From: Candidatus Jordarchaeum madagascarense
GTDB taxonomy: Archaea > Asgardarchaeota > Jordiarchaeia > Jordiarchaeales > Jordiarchaeaceae
Assembly: GCA_019056875.1 (NCBI GenBank)
Contig: DXJA01000431.1
Span: forward strand, 1-29,798
Direction of reading: 5' to 3'
DNA: 29,798 nt
Both the position numbers and the translations under genes were made by a program. The notes under the pieces were generated by a model, which was not told the DNA's origin, did not search any database, and saw nothing but the letters and a program-made list of their open reading frames with translations. Numbering within the stretch: position 1 is the stretch's first letter; each line of letters opens with the position of its first letter. Positions 14,935-23,408 of this stretch are shown piece by piece.

Positions 14935-15717
14935 CTAGCTTTTAAAAGCTGGTTTACGCTTCTCGGTGAAGGCTTGTATTCCATCTTTTCCTTCGGGATG
15001 TGCCGCGCAGCCGCTGATTCCTTCTCGCTCTCGTTCTAATTGTGTTTCGAATGAGGTGTCAAATGAGTCTGTGAGGAGTTTCTTTGATAATCCGAAAGCA
15101 TTGAGTGAAATGCTCGATAACTCGTGTGCCATTTTGATGGCTTCTTCCAAGACTTGACTATCATCCACCACTTTTGTTGCTAGTCCCCATGCTAGGGCTT
15201 GTTCGGATGAGATTGGCTTGTCGAATGCCACGATTTCTAGGGCTCGGGCTAAACCCACAAGTCTCGGAAGGGTAAACGTGCCTCCGCCGTCAAGGGTTAG
15301 ACCAGACGAAGTGTATGCTTGTCTTAGGATGGCGGATCGAGCCATAACTCGAAAATCGCAAGCCAAAGCCAGGGAGAATCCGCCACCGGCCGCTATTCCA
15401 TTAATTGCTGCTATGACGGGTTTATTCATCCGGCGAATCTCCAGTATTGCTTGGTGGTATCGGGCGGCAAGTTCGTGAATAGCTACGTGGGGCCCGTGTG
15501 GATAGTCCAGCATCCACTTCAAATCACCACCAGCACAGAAGGCTTTACCTTCACCAGATATCACTACACTTCGTACTTCTTTATCTGCAGCTAGGGAGAT
15601 TAAGTGGTTTGCAAATTTTTGTATCGTCTCAAGTTCGAATGAGTTGAATTTTTCGGGGCGGTTTAATAATACTACAGCCACCTCATCTTCTCTTTTGACC
15701 TTTACTTGTTCCGCCAA
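14935..15717 (-). CDS. enoyl-CoA hydratase/isomerase (crotonase) family protein
   Basis: This 260-residue crotonase has both oxyanion-hole segments, GKAFCAGGDLKWM (about 56-68) and GIAAGGGFSLALACDF (about 110-125). Of the two hydratase glutamates, the one in ALEIV is present. The first is not evident: the region reads SSGLTLDGGGTFTLPRLVG, with Asp as in PaaG-type isomerases. An isomerase or another acyl-CoA role is therefore as likely as hydration. The start is TTG, clearly marked by GGAGG seven bases upstream. It follows the deformylase gene by 47 bases and is probably co-transcribed with it. Its substrate cannot be told. Confidence 0.88.
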   Translation of the reverse strand: MAEQVKVKREDEVAVVLLNRPEKFNSFELETIQKFANHLISLAADKEVRSVVISGEGKAFCAGGDLKWMLDYPHGPHVAIHELAARYHQAILEIRRMNKPVIAAINGIAAGGGFSLALACDFRVMARSAILRQAYTSSGLTLDGGGTFTLPRLVGLARALEIVAFDKPISSEQALAWGLATKVVDDSQVLEEAIKMAHELSSISLNAFGLSKKLLTDSFDTSFETQLEREREGISGCAAHPEGKDGIQAFTEKRKPAFKS

Positions 15718-15764
15718 ATTTTTACCTCCAAGTATTAATCATGACATGCATAATGTTCAGACTA

Positions 15765-16292
15765 CTATTTTTTATGGTTTTGCATTACTATTTGAGTTAC
15801 AAATTTTCTTTGGCTGGTTAAACAGAATGACTTACCATCTATGGCTCTGGATACTGCTAGGATACCGTCGAGATGGTCGTATTCGTGTTGCAGTAATTCC
15901 GATAGGCTGCCTTCCAGTTCCATGCTTTTTTCTTCCCAGTTCATGTCCCGATAGTTGATTCGACATTTGCGATATCGTTTCACTTTTACCAGTAAGTCTG
16001 GAAAACACATGCAATCATCCCACACCTCCATCATTTCCTCTGCCTCAAATTCGAGGGTGGGATTAATGAAAACAACTGGCTCCGTAATGTGCATGTAAAT
16101 TAGCCGTTTCATCGCCCCTATCTGGGGGGCGGCTATCGCTCTACCTGCACCATATTTTTCCCTAAAATCCATTAGTGTATCGTGCAAATCCTCTATCACA
16201 GGCTCAAGCTCTTCCAATTCTTCTTCCCTAATCCCCTCCGACACTTCATACAGTTTCGGATTTCCCAAAAGTAATACTTCTCTAACTGTCAT
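15765..16292 (-). CDS. def: peptide deformylase, divergent
   Basis: This metal-dependent hydrolase removes the formyl group from N-formyl peptides. The three deformylase motifs are present in altered form: GRAIAAPQIG (Gln57), DDCMCFP (Cys94, in place of EGCLS) and QHEYDHLDG (His136, Glu137, His140). The metal ligands Cys/His/His and the catalytic Glu are intact. I chose ATG 16292 (175 residues) because GGGAGGAG lies 5 bases upstream; the longer frame from 16346 would overlap the previous gene. Archaea start translation with unformylated methionine, so the natural substrate may differ. It is located between the iron-sulfur and crotonase genes. Confidence 0.85.
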   Translation of the reverse strand: MTVREVLLLGNPKLYEVSEGIREEELEELEPVIEDLHDTLMDFREKYGAGRAIAAPQIGAMKRLIYMHITEPVVFINPTLEFEAEEMMEVWDDCMCFPDLLVKVKRYRKCRINYRDMNWEEKSMELEGSLSELLQHEYDHLDGILAVSRAIDGKSFCLTSQRKFVTQIVMQNHKK

Positions 16293-16315
16293 TTCAACTC
16301 CTCCCATTAGCAATG

Positions 16316-17071
16316 CTACCTGTTTAACGGGCATACTCTCAGGCACTCAAAACAAGAGTAGCTACCATGGTCATCCACACCCACGGTGTTCATTAATGTT
16401 TCGAATGAGAATTTCTCCTTCCAAGATTGGTCTCCGAGTAAATGTGCCAGTATGGGATTGGAATTTGCGTAACTCATGCACAGGTTATGATTAACTTTTC
16501 CCGTTTTTTCTATGGCTTTAACGGGGCAGATGTTGACGCATTCAAAACAGTCGGGGGGGCAGATTTCGCCGCTCGGTTTTTCGGAGGGCTCCAATTCAGC
16601 TGTGGTGATTACTCCGCCTAATAGAATCCTGGTGCCGTAGGTGGGATTTGCGAGTAGCCCACATTTTGTGAGTTTACCTAAGCCCGCCTGTTCCGCCCAA
16701 TAAACCAGAGGCAGAAGCCCCCAAAACTCTCGATTCACTATCTTCCAAGGATAGCACCCGTATATTGGAACAGATGGATAGCCCTTCTCCTCCAAAATTA
16801 CGCAAAGCCGGTTGGATGCCGTGTCAAGTGTCCTATACGACATATTGCAATAACGCCAGTATAATGCCAGACTATTGGCTTTAGCATACACGATTCCTTT
16901 GGGGATAGGAACCCCGTAACAGATAATCGATTTAGCGTCCCCAAGTAAAGATTGAGGAGAAAAATCTACAGGTACCGAGGGGAGCTTGATCACCGCTGCA
17001 ATACCAAATATCGGAAAGCCATCTCCACTGAGCAAATCTCTAATCTCTACTTCAACACTCTTTCCCAACAT
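16316..17071 (-). CDS. two-cluster 4Fe-4S protein, QueG-like (COG1600-type)
   Basis: The frame opens at TTG 17095, but ATG 17071 has GAGG 8 bases upstream and is preferred (251 residues). The C-terminal third has CPPDCFECVNICPVKAI and, further on, CFECLRVCPLNR with an extra Cys in HNLCMSY, enough for two 4Fe-4S clusters. The N-terminal part resembles the cobalamin-dependent QueG/reductive-dehalogenase group, though it is shorter than true QueG (over 300 residues). Archaea make archaeosine rather than queuosine, so epoxyqueuosine reduction is unlikely. A different reductase role is inferred. It begins 111 bases after the ThiN-HypE-like gene and ends 23 bases before the deformylase gene. Confidence 0.75.
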   Translation of the reverse strand: MLGKSVEVEIRDLLSGDGFPIFGIAAVIKLPSVPVDFSPQSLLGDAKSIICYGVPIPKGIVYAKANSLALYWRYCNMSYRTLDTASNRLCVILEEKGYPSVPIYGCYPWKIVNREFWGLLPLVYWAEQAGLGKLTKCGLLANPTYGTRILLGGVITTAELEPSEKPSGEICPPDCFECVNICPVKAIEKTGKVNHNLCMSYANSNPILAHLLGDQSWKEKFSFETLMNTVGVDDHGSYSCFECLRVCPLNR

Positions 17072-17182
17072 TCCGACATCCTCTCTTTCCAACAATTAAG
17101 GAAATGAATCTATAAAAAGTATTATACCAAAAAATGCGCCCTATGATAAATAAATAGTATATGGACATTGCTTTACTTAGAT

Positions 17183-18820
17183 TCATCCTCTTTCCACACC
17201 TTCGAAGAAGACCGGCCAGAACGGGTCTTGCTCCGGTATTTCTAACGGTACCTTGCTTCCATCGAACCTTTTCATCACTCTTTTTCTGGGGTCGCTTGTG
17301 ACTTTTCCGATGATGGATGCTTTTATGCCCACTTCTTTCAGCTTTTTGATTATTTGTTTGGAGTGGGTTGGTTTCGCGGTGATGAGCAGGGAGCCTTCTG
17401 CGATTGCTGCAACTGGATCAATGTTGAATGCCTCACACACCATTTTCACCTCTTCCGGATAAATGAAGGAAGCCTCATCAATCTCCATGCCCACATTACT
17501 AGCATTCGCTATCTCAAATAGACCTCCAATCACGCCCCCTTCTGTTGCATCATGCATCGCGGTTACGCCTCCAACATCCATTGCGGTTAAAGCATCCTTA
17601 ACCACGGTCATCTCTTTACACAGAGCCTTCGCCTTTTCCACCAGTGGCTTGGAATATTTCTCCAGCAACTCTGACTCCCGAAGAACAGATAGTATTCCCA
17701 CTGTTTCTATTGCCGGTCCTTTAGTCAGAATAACATCATCATCAGGTTTCGCACCGGCTGGCGTAACATAACTGTCCCTATCCGCAATGGCAAACACCGC
17801 TATTCCCCCGATGGTGGGTGAAGCAAAACCGGGATAGTATCCGGTGTGCCCCCCAACTATGGCAATATCAAGCTCCACAGCAGTCTGATGAATGGAATCC
17901 ACAATGGTTCTAAACTCCTCATCTCTAGTTTCGGGAGGCATCAAAAGCGAATAGGTCATGTATCGGGGTTTGACGCCCATCACGGCGACATCACTTGCCC
18001 CTATGTGAACCGTGTACCAGCCAAACATCTCCAATGGCTGTTTCGGTATAGAAAATATCGGGTCCTCCGCCACAATGAGCACCTTATCGTTACCTATGTC
18101 AATTACTGCGGCGTCAACACCGGTTAACGGGGGTACAAGAACCGTTTCATCCTTTTTGCCGAGGCGTTGTAGTAGATAATTAGTAAACGTTTCTAGGTCT
18201 ATTTTGCCCACTTTTGGTGGGGGTTGAAGACTCTTAGCGTATTCTCTTGCTATCTCACAAGACTCTTTTGCAACCTCTATTGGATCTTTCCCCACTAGCA
18301 CCGTTAGGTCTTCTTTGCCTACAGCCCCCGCTTCGTAGAAAACCTTGGGCACCTTGCCTCCTGCCGCCCTTATGGTTTCTTTAACCTTCCAGGGCATGGA
18401 CGCTCCCTCTATCATTTTGATTTCCTCTGGCTCCTTTGTACGGTCAACTACACTGAATACCCATGCTCTCTTTTTGCAATAGTCCTCTAACCACCTTATC
18501 AAGTCAGGGTTGCAGGCAAAGTTTATACCTGCTCTAATTGAGGAATCGTTCTTGCTAATTTCTATGATGAGTCTGGCCATGTGGCTTGATGCCCCAAACT
18601 TTAGCTTTCCCGCGGCATGGGGCATACCGTCTATGACTGTTATACGGCCTTCTACCGCTAAGACATCTTTTGGGTTTTTAGCATTTGCCTTGGCATAAAC
18701 CAAGTTTGTTCTAACCTCAGGGATTAGGGATGCAAATTCCTTGCATCCTTCGAGGTGTTCAATTGCTACAACCATTTTTCCATAAATTTCTACCTGTTCG
18801 CCCAGTTCCATTTTTGTCAC
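17183..18820 (-). CDS. fusion: ThiN-type thiamin phosphate synthase domain + HypE-like AIR synthase domain
   Basis: This 545-residue protein has two domains. Residues about 1-190 match ThiN: FASLIPEVRTNLVYA, FGASSHMARLI, VVDRTKEPEE and FYEAGAVGKEDLTVLVGKDPIEV. ThiN makes thiamin phosphate in archaea and is usually the C-terminal part of ThiD. Residues about 205-530 are an AIR-synthase/PurM-like ATP-binding domain closest in pattern to HypE: VPPLTGVDAAVIDIG, GASDVAVMGVKPRY, IVGGHTGYYPG and HDATEGGVIGGLFEIANASNVGMEID. PurM-type domains activate oxygen or selenium atoms with ATP, and ThiL belongs to the same superfamily, so a thiamin-related role is attractive but unproven. The start is GTG 18820 or ATG 18811; a TATA box, CATATAAATA (18860-18851), fits either. 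It is first gene of a possible operon. Confidence 0.8.
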   Translation of the reverse strand: MTKMELGEQVEIYGKMVVAIEHLEGCKEFASLIPEVRTNLVYAKANAKNPKDVLAVEGRITVIDGMPHAAGKLKFGASSHMARLIIEISKNDSSIRAGINFACNPDLIRWLEDYCKKRAWVFSVVDRTKEPEEIKMIEGASMPWKVKETIRAAGGKVPKVFYEAGAVGKEDLTVLVGKDPIEVAKESCEIAREYAKSLQPPPKVGKIDLETFTNYLLQRLGKKDETVLVPPLTGVDAAVIDIGNDKVLIVAEDPIFSIPKQPLEMFGWYTVHIGASDVAVMGVKPRYMTYSLLMPPETRDEEFRTIVDSIHQTAVELDIAIVGGHTGYYPGFASPTIGGIAVFAIADRDSYVTPAGAKPDDDVILTKGPAIETVGILSVLRESELLEKYSKPLVEKAKALCKEMTVVKDALTAMDVGGVTAMHDATEGGVIGGLFEIANASNVGMEIDEASFIYPEEVKMVCEAFNIDPVAAIAEGSLLITAKPTHSKQIIKKLKEVGIKASIIGKVTSDPRKRVMKRFDGSKVPLEIPEQDPFWPVFFEGVERG

Positions 18821-18850
18821 GCTCTATCTTTAAGAAAATGACACCTAACT

Positions 18851-18860
18851 TATTTATATG
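18851..18860 (-). promoter_or_regulatory. TATA box of the ThiN/HypE-like gene
   Basis: CATATAAATA on the minus strand lies 31-40 bases before GTG 18820. Transcription would begin near 18830, giving a very short leader, as is common in archaea. Confidence 0.45.
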
Positions 18861-18983
18861 AAATTCGCATTTTCACTATTATAGTTATACAATAACTCAT
18901 CATACCTAAATAAAGGAACGCTGAGTTTGGAAAAATAATCAACTTATTACGACTGCCTAGCCCGGTCTGAAGGAGAAAATACT

Positions 18984-19814
18984 ATGCCGAATGGTGGAAG
19001 TGATTGCTGCGGCACTTGCCCCTTCAATAGAACGAATAAGGATAAAAGCCAAGAACCATTCTGCGAAATCAGGAAGTTCAGAATCGAAAAACCCTACTGG
19101 ACATACTGTAATAACCATCCGAGAAGAAATCCTCTCCTTTCAAAGACTCCTCGCGGTCCGGTTTGGGCCCCCATTTTTGCCGATTATGATTCAAAACCTT
19201 TCAGTGAGGATTTACGAATTCCACCGAGACTTCTCCCTCCCATAGGTGACGCAATGTATGTGCGCGTACCTTATTACCAAAACACTAGACCGATTGAAGA
19301 TGAAAGTGGAGATTGCACCATTTGTGGAGAGAAGTGCGAAAACACCATATCGGTGGAACCATTGAATGAAGATAAAAAGTATTTCTGCAGCACCGCGCAC
19401 TATTTTGAGTGGTGGCTAGCAAATTCTACCGAGGCAACTCCCTATCTAGAAAAAGCACCCCTCAATACAGATTTAATAAAAAACAAATTCAGAGACCTCT
19501 CCCAAAACTTATCTGGTGCTGGGGAGTTGCTCCGCGCCACTGGGGATAGGGATCAAATAATCGGGTATTTGGCAGAAATCGAGGAACTGTTTGTGGAACT
19601 CGGTTACGGTGATGTTGATGTGCTACACGCAGCAATTTATCTGGAAGCTCCAGAAATAAGCGGTGGCCGTTCCCCCCATCTGCTGCTTCTACAAGTATAT
19701 CTTACACGTGCCGGTGGCTTATTGCAGCAAGAGCCATTCGACATCGAAAACATCCTCAAGTGTCTGTCTGACATTCAGAACACGATTCAAAGATTTCTTA
19801 AGGAGAATGTCTGA
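18984..19814 (+). CDS. Cys-rich protein of the uncharacterised MPNGGSDCCGTC family
   Basis: This 276-residue protein opens with MPNGGSDCCGTCPFN and continues to FCEIRKFRI and YWTYCNNHP. I recall the same opening in small uncharacterised proteins of bacteria. Cys8/9, Cys12, Cys27, Cys42 and His45 could bind zinc. A second Cys cluster, CTICGEKC (about 126-133), with FCSTAHYFEW about 15 residues on, resembles a treble-clef or TRASH-like zinc finger. The C-terminal 120 residues are helical (IGYLAEIEELFVELGYGDVDVLHAAIYLEAPE) and look like an added domain. The start is ATG with AAGGAGA 8 bases upstream. It is divergent from the ThiN/HypE-like gene. The function is unknown. Confidence 0.75.
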   Translation: MPNGGSDCCGTCPFNRTNKDKSQEPFCEIRKFRIEKPYWTYCNNHPRRNPLLSKTPRGPVWAPIFADYDSKPFSEDLRIPPRLLPPIGDAMYVRVPYYQNTRPIEDESGDCTICGEKCENTISVEPLNEDKKYFCSTAHYFEWWLANSTEATPYLEKAPLNTDLIKNKFRDLSQNLSGAGELLRATGDRDQIIGYLAEIEELFVELGYGDVDVLHAAIYLEAPEISGGRSPHLLLLQVYLTRAGGLLQQEPFDIENILKCLSDIQNTIQRFLKENV

Positions 19815-19897
19815 GTATAAAGAAAAGAAGCGGATAATGAAAATTCCATAATTACTCACAGGTTTTAGACATTCTTCTGATTCCATATATCCGGTGT

Positions 19898-20575
19898 TTA
19901 TTTTTGCACCCTTTTTTTGATTTTTTTACTGGTTAATTCGCGGAGGGCGTCTAGAGCAATCCATTTAGCACTCTTAGAGTCCATATTTTGTATCTCTTCT
20001 GCTATTTTGATTGCTTTCTCGTTCAAATCTTGGTTTCTTTTTCCGACCTGTCTTAGTGCCCAATTCACTGCCTTTTTGACGTAGGTTCTATTGTCATTGG
20101 CTTCCCTCTTTATTAGGGGAAGAAATCTTTCAAATTGTTTGTTATCTGCTTTTTTGTCGTGGACCGCTAGACAGGCCATTAGTACGAATCCTGCTCTTTT
20201 TACAAACTCTTCCTCTTTTGAGCTCCATTCAACTGCTTTTTGATAGGCGAATTGGGTCTTATCGAAGAGTTTCATTATGCACTGGTCACAAATCTCCCAG
20301 TAGTCGAATTCTCTCGCCCAGTTTTCCACCTGCTCCTCGGTTACCATTTTAGGATCTTCAATCATGCAGGCCAGTATCCGGGTTTCACGGGTATTCGCTG
20401 CCCAGAGTTGCTGAGCCAGATTATGGTCTCTTCCAATCTCCTTAGCAATGCTTATTAGATCTGGCATGGACACACCGTAAGACTTGTCTGGGGTGATACC
20501 ATATCTCGCCATGCCCTCCACCGCTTTCGGGTTAGCCAAGGTTTTTAATTTTTCTAGAATCTCATTATATTGCAT
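19898..20575 (-). CDS. AlkD-like DNA alkylation repair protein (HEAT-like glycosylase)
   Basis: This is a base-excision repair glycosylase of the AlkD family, built from HEAT-like helical pairs. The AlkD active-site pattern is kept: Trp93 and Asp97 in FDYWEICDQC (four apart, as Trp109/Asp113 in Bacillus AlkD) and Trp172 in KAVNWALRQVGKRN. Other family blocks are GMARYGI, SMPDLISIAKEIG and GFVLMACLAVHDKKAD. The frame opens at 20602; I choose ATG 20575 (225 residues) because GAGGT lies 7 bases before it and the protein family starts there. It probably removes 3- or 7-alkylated purines. It is divergent from the acyl-CoA synthetase gene. Confidence 0.85.
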   Translation of the reverse strand: MQYNEILEKLKTLANPKAVEGMARYGITPDKSYGVSMPDLISIAKEIGRDHNLAQQLWAANTRETRILACMIEDPKMVTEEQVENWAREFDYWEICDQCIMKLFDKTQFAYQKAVEWSSKEEEFVKRAGFVLMACLAVHDKKADNKQFERFLPLIKREANDNRTYVKKAVNWALRQVGKRNQDLNEKAIKIAEEIQNMDSKSAKWIALDALRELTSKKIKKRVQK

Positions 20576-20682
20576 TATCATAACCTCTAAAAACGACTCC
20601 ACCTTCTTCTGATTAACGCTTAAGGTGTAAAATAAGTTTTATGCAAGAAGTATCTAATGACCATAAAAGTTATTATAATTAC

Positions 20683-20690
20683 TATAAATA
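20683..20690 (+). promoter_or_regulatory. TATA box of the acyl-CoA synthetase gene
   Basis: TATAAATA stands 32-39 bases before ATG 20722 in an otherwise AT-rich spacer. The expected start near 20712 leaves about ten leader bases, which include GAGG. Confidence 0.45.
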
Positions 20691-20721
20691 ATAGAATCAA
20701 ATCTCGGATTGAGGAAGATGT

Positions 20722-22260
20722 ATGAGTATAGAGTTTAACAAGCACTTAACCGTTGGAAACCAGCTGCTCAGAGCTGTTTGGAGAAATCCCAATAAGGAAG
20801 CAATAGTCTGTAAGGGGAAACGAGTGACCTATAAGGAGCTCAACACGAGAGTAAACAGCTTGGCTCACGGATTAATGGAACTAGGTATAAGTAAGGGTGA
20901 CTTCGTCGCCATAATTTTTATGAACTGTGTGGAATTCGTTGAAACCTACTTCGCCCTAGCAAAAATAGGAGCAATAGCAGCTCCCCAAAACTACCGGCTC
21001 ACACCAGAAGATATTGAACAGCTCATAAATCAATGCGAAGCCAAAGCCCTAATCTACGGGAGCGAATTCGGAGACCTGGTGGACGGTTTGCGACCGAAAA
21101 TAAAATCGGTTAAGCATTACATTCATGTGGGCGAGGATAAGGCTAAAGACTCGATCTCCTATGAAAAATTAGCAACTGGCTACTCAACTGAGGAACCAGA
21201 AGTGGATATCCTCCAAGATGATTTTCAGTACCTGAATTACACCTCGGGAACAACAGGGTTGCCGAAAGCAACTTTGATGTCACACTACCATAACATTGTA
21301 GTAATCGTCCCGGTGATGATGGAACTTGGCCTCGACTCAAGCTGGGTATTACTAACTGTTTTCCCCCTGTTCCATAGGGTGGGGTGGGCCACGGTGCTCG
21401 GAGGAATCATCAGCGGGTGCAAAAACGTGGTTACTGAAATAGATCCCGAGGAAATACTTGGGGCCATTGAAAAGGAAAAAGTGAATTATGTTAACTTGGT
21501 GCCCATAATGACCAGCCTGCTTATGATGGTGCCCAACTTTGAGAAGTATGATACCAGCTCCCTAAAAGTAATTGTTTACGCAGCCGCGCTCCTAACCACG
21601 GAGATAAGAGACGCGACATACAAACACTTCACAGATAACATAGCGGAGTACTACGGGAGCACGGACACCGCTCTTCTCACCTGGTGTAATCCCGAGATGA
21701 AAAGAAGGAAACTCACCAGTCTCGGAACCCCCATATTCGGCGTCGAACTAAGAATAGTAGACGAGGAGGACCAAGATTTGCCCATAGGGGAAATCGGTGA
21801 AATAATTTGCAGGTCTCCTGCTTTCAATCCAGAATACTATAAGAACCCTGAGAAGACCCAAGAAGCATTTCGGAACGGTTGGTGGCACACCGGGGATCTC
21901 GGACGGTTTGACGAGGACAAGCACCTGTACGCCATGGGCAGGGTTGAGGATATGATTATCTGCGGAACTGACCGGATTTTTGCCCCCGAGATTGAGGACT
22001 TTATCCAGTCTCACCCCAAGGTTAAAGAGTGTGCAGTTATTGGGCTGCTGGACAAGCTTCTGGGAAATGCAGTGACAGCTGTGGTTGTTGCCCAGGAGGG
22101 TGAGAGTGTTACTGAACAGGAGATAATAGATTTCTGTAAGGGTAAGCTAGCGGGGTTCAAAATACCGAAAAAAGTTAAAATTACGAGTGCTATTCCAAGG
22201 ACTGCTACTGGGAAGATTATGAAGTTTGAGCTTGAGGAGCATTTCTCAAAAGAAAATTAG
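20722..22260 (+). CDS. AMP-dependent acyl-CoA synthetase/ligase
   Basis: This 512-residue ANL-superfamily enzyme activates a carboxylic acid as acyl-AMP and transfers it to CoA. Motifs in order are NYTSGTTGLPK (172-182, the phosphate loop), EYYGSTD, WWHTGDLGRFDE (hinge region), GRVEDMIICGTDRI and PRTATGKIMK with catalytic Lys498. The usual DMIxxGGxNIxPxEIE block reads DMIICGTDRIFAPEIE, a mild change. The size and N-terminus fit the medium/long-chain fatty acyl or aromatic acyl group; the substrate cannot be told. The start is ATG with GAGG 7 bases upstream. It is convergent with the second HEAT gene, 21 bases apart. Confidence 0.92.
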   Translation: MSIEFNKHLTVGNQLLRAVWRNPNKEAIVCKGKRVTYKELNTRVNSLAHGLMELGISKGDFVAIIFMNCVEFVETYFALAKIGAIAAPQNYRLTPEDIEQLINQCEAKALIYGSEFGDLVDGLRPKIKSVKHYIHVGEDKAKDSISYEKLATGYSTEEPEVDILQDDFQYLNYTSGTTGLPKATLMSHYHNIVVIVPVMMELGLDSSWVLLTVFPLFHRVGWATVLGGIISGCKNVVTEIDPEEILGAIEKEKVNYVNLVPIMTSLLMMVPNFEKYDTSSLKVIVYAAALLTTEIRDATYKHFTDNIAEYYGSTDTALLTWCNPEMKRRKLTSLGTPIFGVELRIVDEEDQDLPIGEIGEIICRSPAFNPEYYKNPEKTQEAFRNGWWHTGDLGRFDEDKHLYAMGRVEDMIICGTDRIFAPEIEDFIQSHPKVKECAVIGLLDKLLGNAVTAVVVAQEGESVTEQEIIDFCKGKLAGFKIPKKVKITSAIPRTATGKIMKFELEEHFSKEN

Positions 22261-22281
22261 CCTACTGAGGACGATTATTAA

Positions 22282-23082
22282 TTATGGGATTCTTTCTCCT
22301 TTGATTAACTCTAAGGCTGCTTTGGCAGATTCCTGAACCTTCCGATCCTCATCTTTTAGTGCTTGAGTAAGGGGTTCTAACGCTCTTTCGTCTTCTAACC
22401 ATCCGAGAGACTCGGCGGCTTCCCATCTAATACTGCTCTCTTTATCTTTCAGGGCTTGTATTAGTGGTTCCACCACCTTCTCGTCTCCTGTTTCGCCGAG
22501 AGCAATTACTGCTGCTCCTCGCACTTCTACATTTTCATCCTTTAGACTCTGGATTAGAGGCTCAATCACCTTTGGATCGTTAATATTCCCAAGAGCAATT
22601 ATTGCTTCGGCTCTAACATAACTATCTTCATCTTTTAGGGCTTGAATGAGTGGGTTAATTGCTTCTTTGTCAGCCAACCTTCCTAGGGCTTCTGCTGCTT
22701 TCTCCCTCACGTAGCCATCTTTATCCTTTAAAGCTTTAATAAGTAATTCTAACGACTTCTTATCCTTCAAATATCCTAGTGCCTCTGCTGCTCCTCCTCT
22801 AGCATATACATCGTTATCCTTTAACATGTCAGTAACTGGTTCTAATACTAATTTTCCCATTTTCCCCAGTGCTTCCGCTGCTCCCTCTCGAACTTCCCAA
22901 TATATGCTTCTTAAGGCCTCTAATAAGAAATCTATTGTCTTTTTCTCCCTCATCCTGCCAAGGGTTTCTATTGCTTTTTCCCGAACCTCCTCATCGTCAT
23001 ATTTTAGGGTCTCTATCAAACCTTTCACATCTTTGGCTGATTCCATCCTCTCAATATTGGGCTTGGATTTATCCTTACTCAT
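22282..23082 (-). CDS. HEAT-repeat protein (PBS-lyase type), eight repeats
   Basis: This 266-residue protein has a short charged lead (MSKDKSKPNIERMESAKD) followed by eight HEAT repeats of about 31 residues, such as DEKVVEPLIQALKDKESSIRWEAAESLGWLE. It is paralogous to the ten-repeat protein at 7917-8864 and shares its consensus, but its repeats are more diverged from each other. No enzymatic or membrane part is present; a protein-protein scaffold is the likely role. The start is firm: GGAGG lies 8 bases before ATG. The two HEAT genes are 14 kb apart with different neighbours. Confidence 0.85.
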   Translation of the reverse strand: MSKDKSKPNIERMESAKDVKGLIETLKYDDEEVREKAIETLGRMREKKTIDFLLEALRSIYWEVREGAAEALGKMGKLVLEPVTDMLKDNDVYARGGAAEALGYLKDKKSLELLIKALKDKDGYVREKAAEALGRLADKEAINPLIQALKDEDSYVRAEAIIALGNINDPKVIEPLIQSLKDENVEVRGAAVIALGETGDEKVVEPLIQALKDKESSIRWEAAESLGWLEDERALEPLTQALKDEDRKVQESAKAALELIKGERIP

Positions 23083-23408
23083 AAAAACGCCTCCTAAAAT
23101 TTCTGAAAAATGATTTCATACAAACTGCTCAGTCTTAATTCAGGTAATTCCGTTTTAACCACATTTTTCTTACTATTCTGAAGAGATAGTTATTCACATC
23201 AATTAAATTCTTCGATATCAATAAACTTTACCCATTCTCGATGGGCTTTTGCGCTTCGTCAAAACTGAAATTTATTCTAGGTTTTAAAACTTTTCTTATC
23301 CCGCTTACAAATAATTTGTGCAATATCTCTTCCGCTTCGAAAAACAGTGGGCACTCCGCCACCCGGTTCAATCCATTGGCTGTCCATGTAAAAATTGGGA
23401 GTTTTCGC
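23083..23408. other. 326-base intergenic region after the SDR gene
   Basis: This holds the HEAT gene promoter and ribosome-binding site at its left end. A 68-codon minus-strand frame (23228-23434) overlaps the SDR stop and contains a plausible protein-like stretch (CPLFFEAEEILHKLFVSGIRKVL). It lacks a good start or ribosome-binding site and could be a gene remnant. Nothing else is seen. Confidence 0.25.

Noticed and set aside
16316..17071. Naming the iron-sulfur gene queG
   Set aside because: It is shorter than QueG, and archaea are not expected to make queuosine; only the family-level call is supported.
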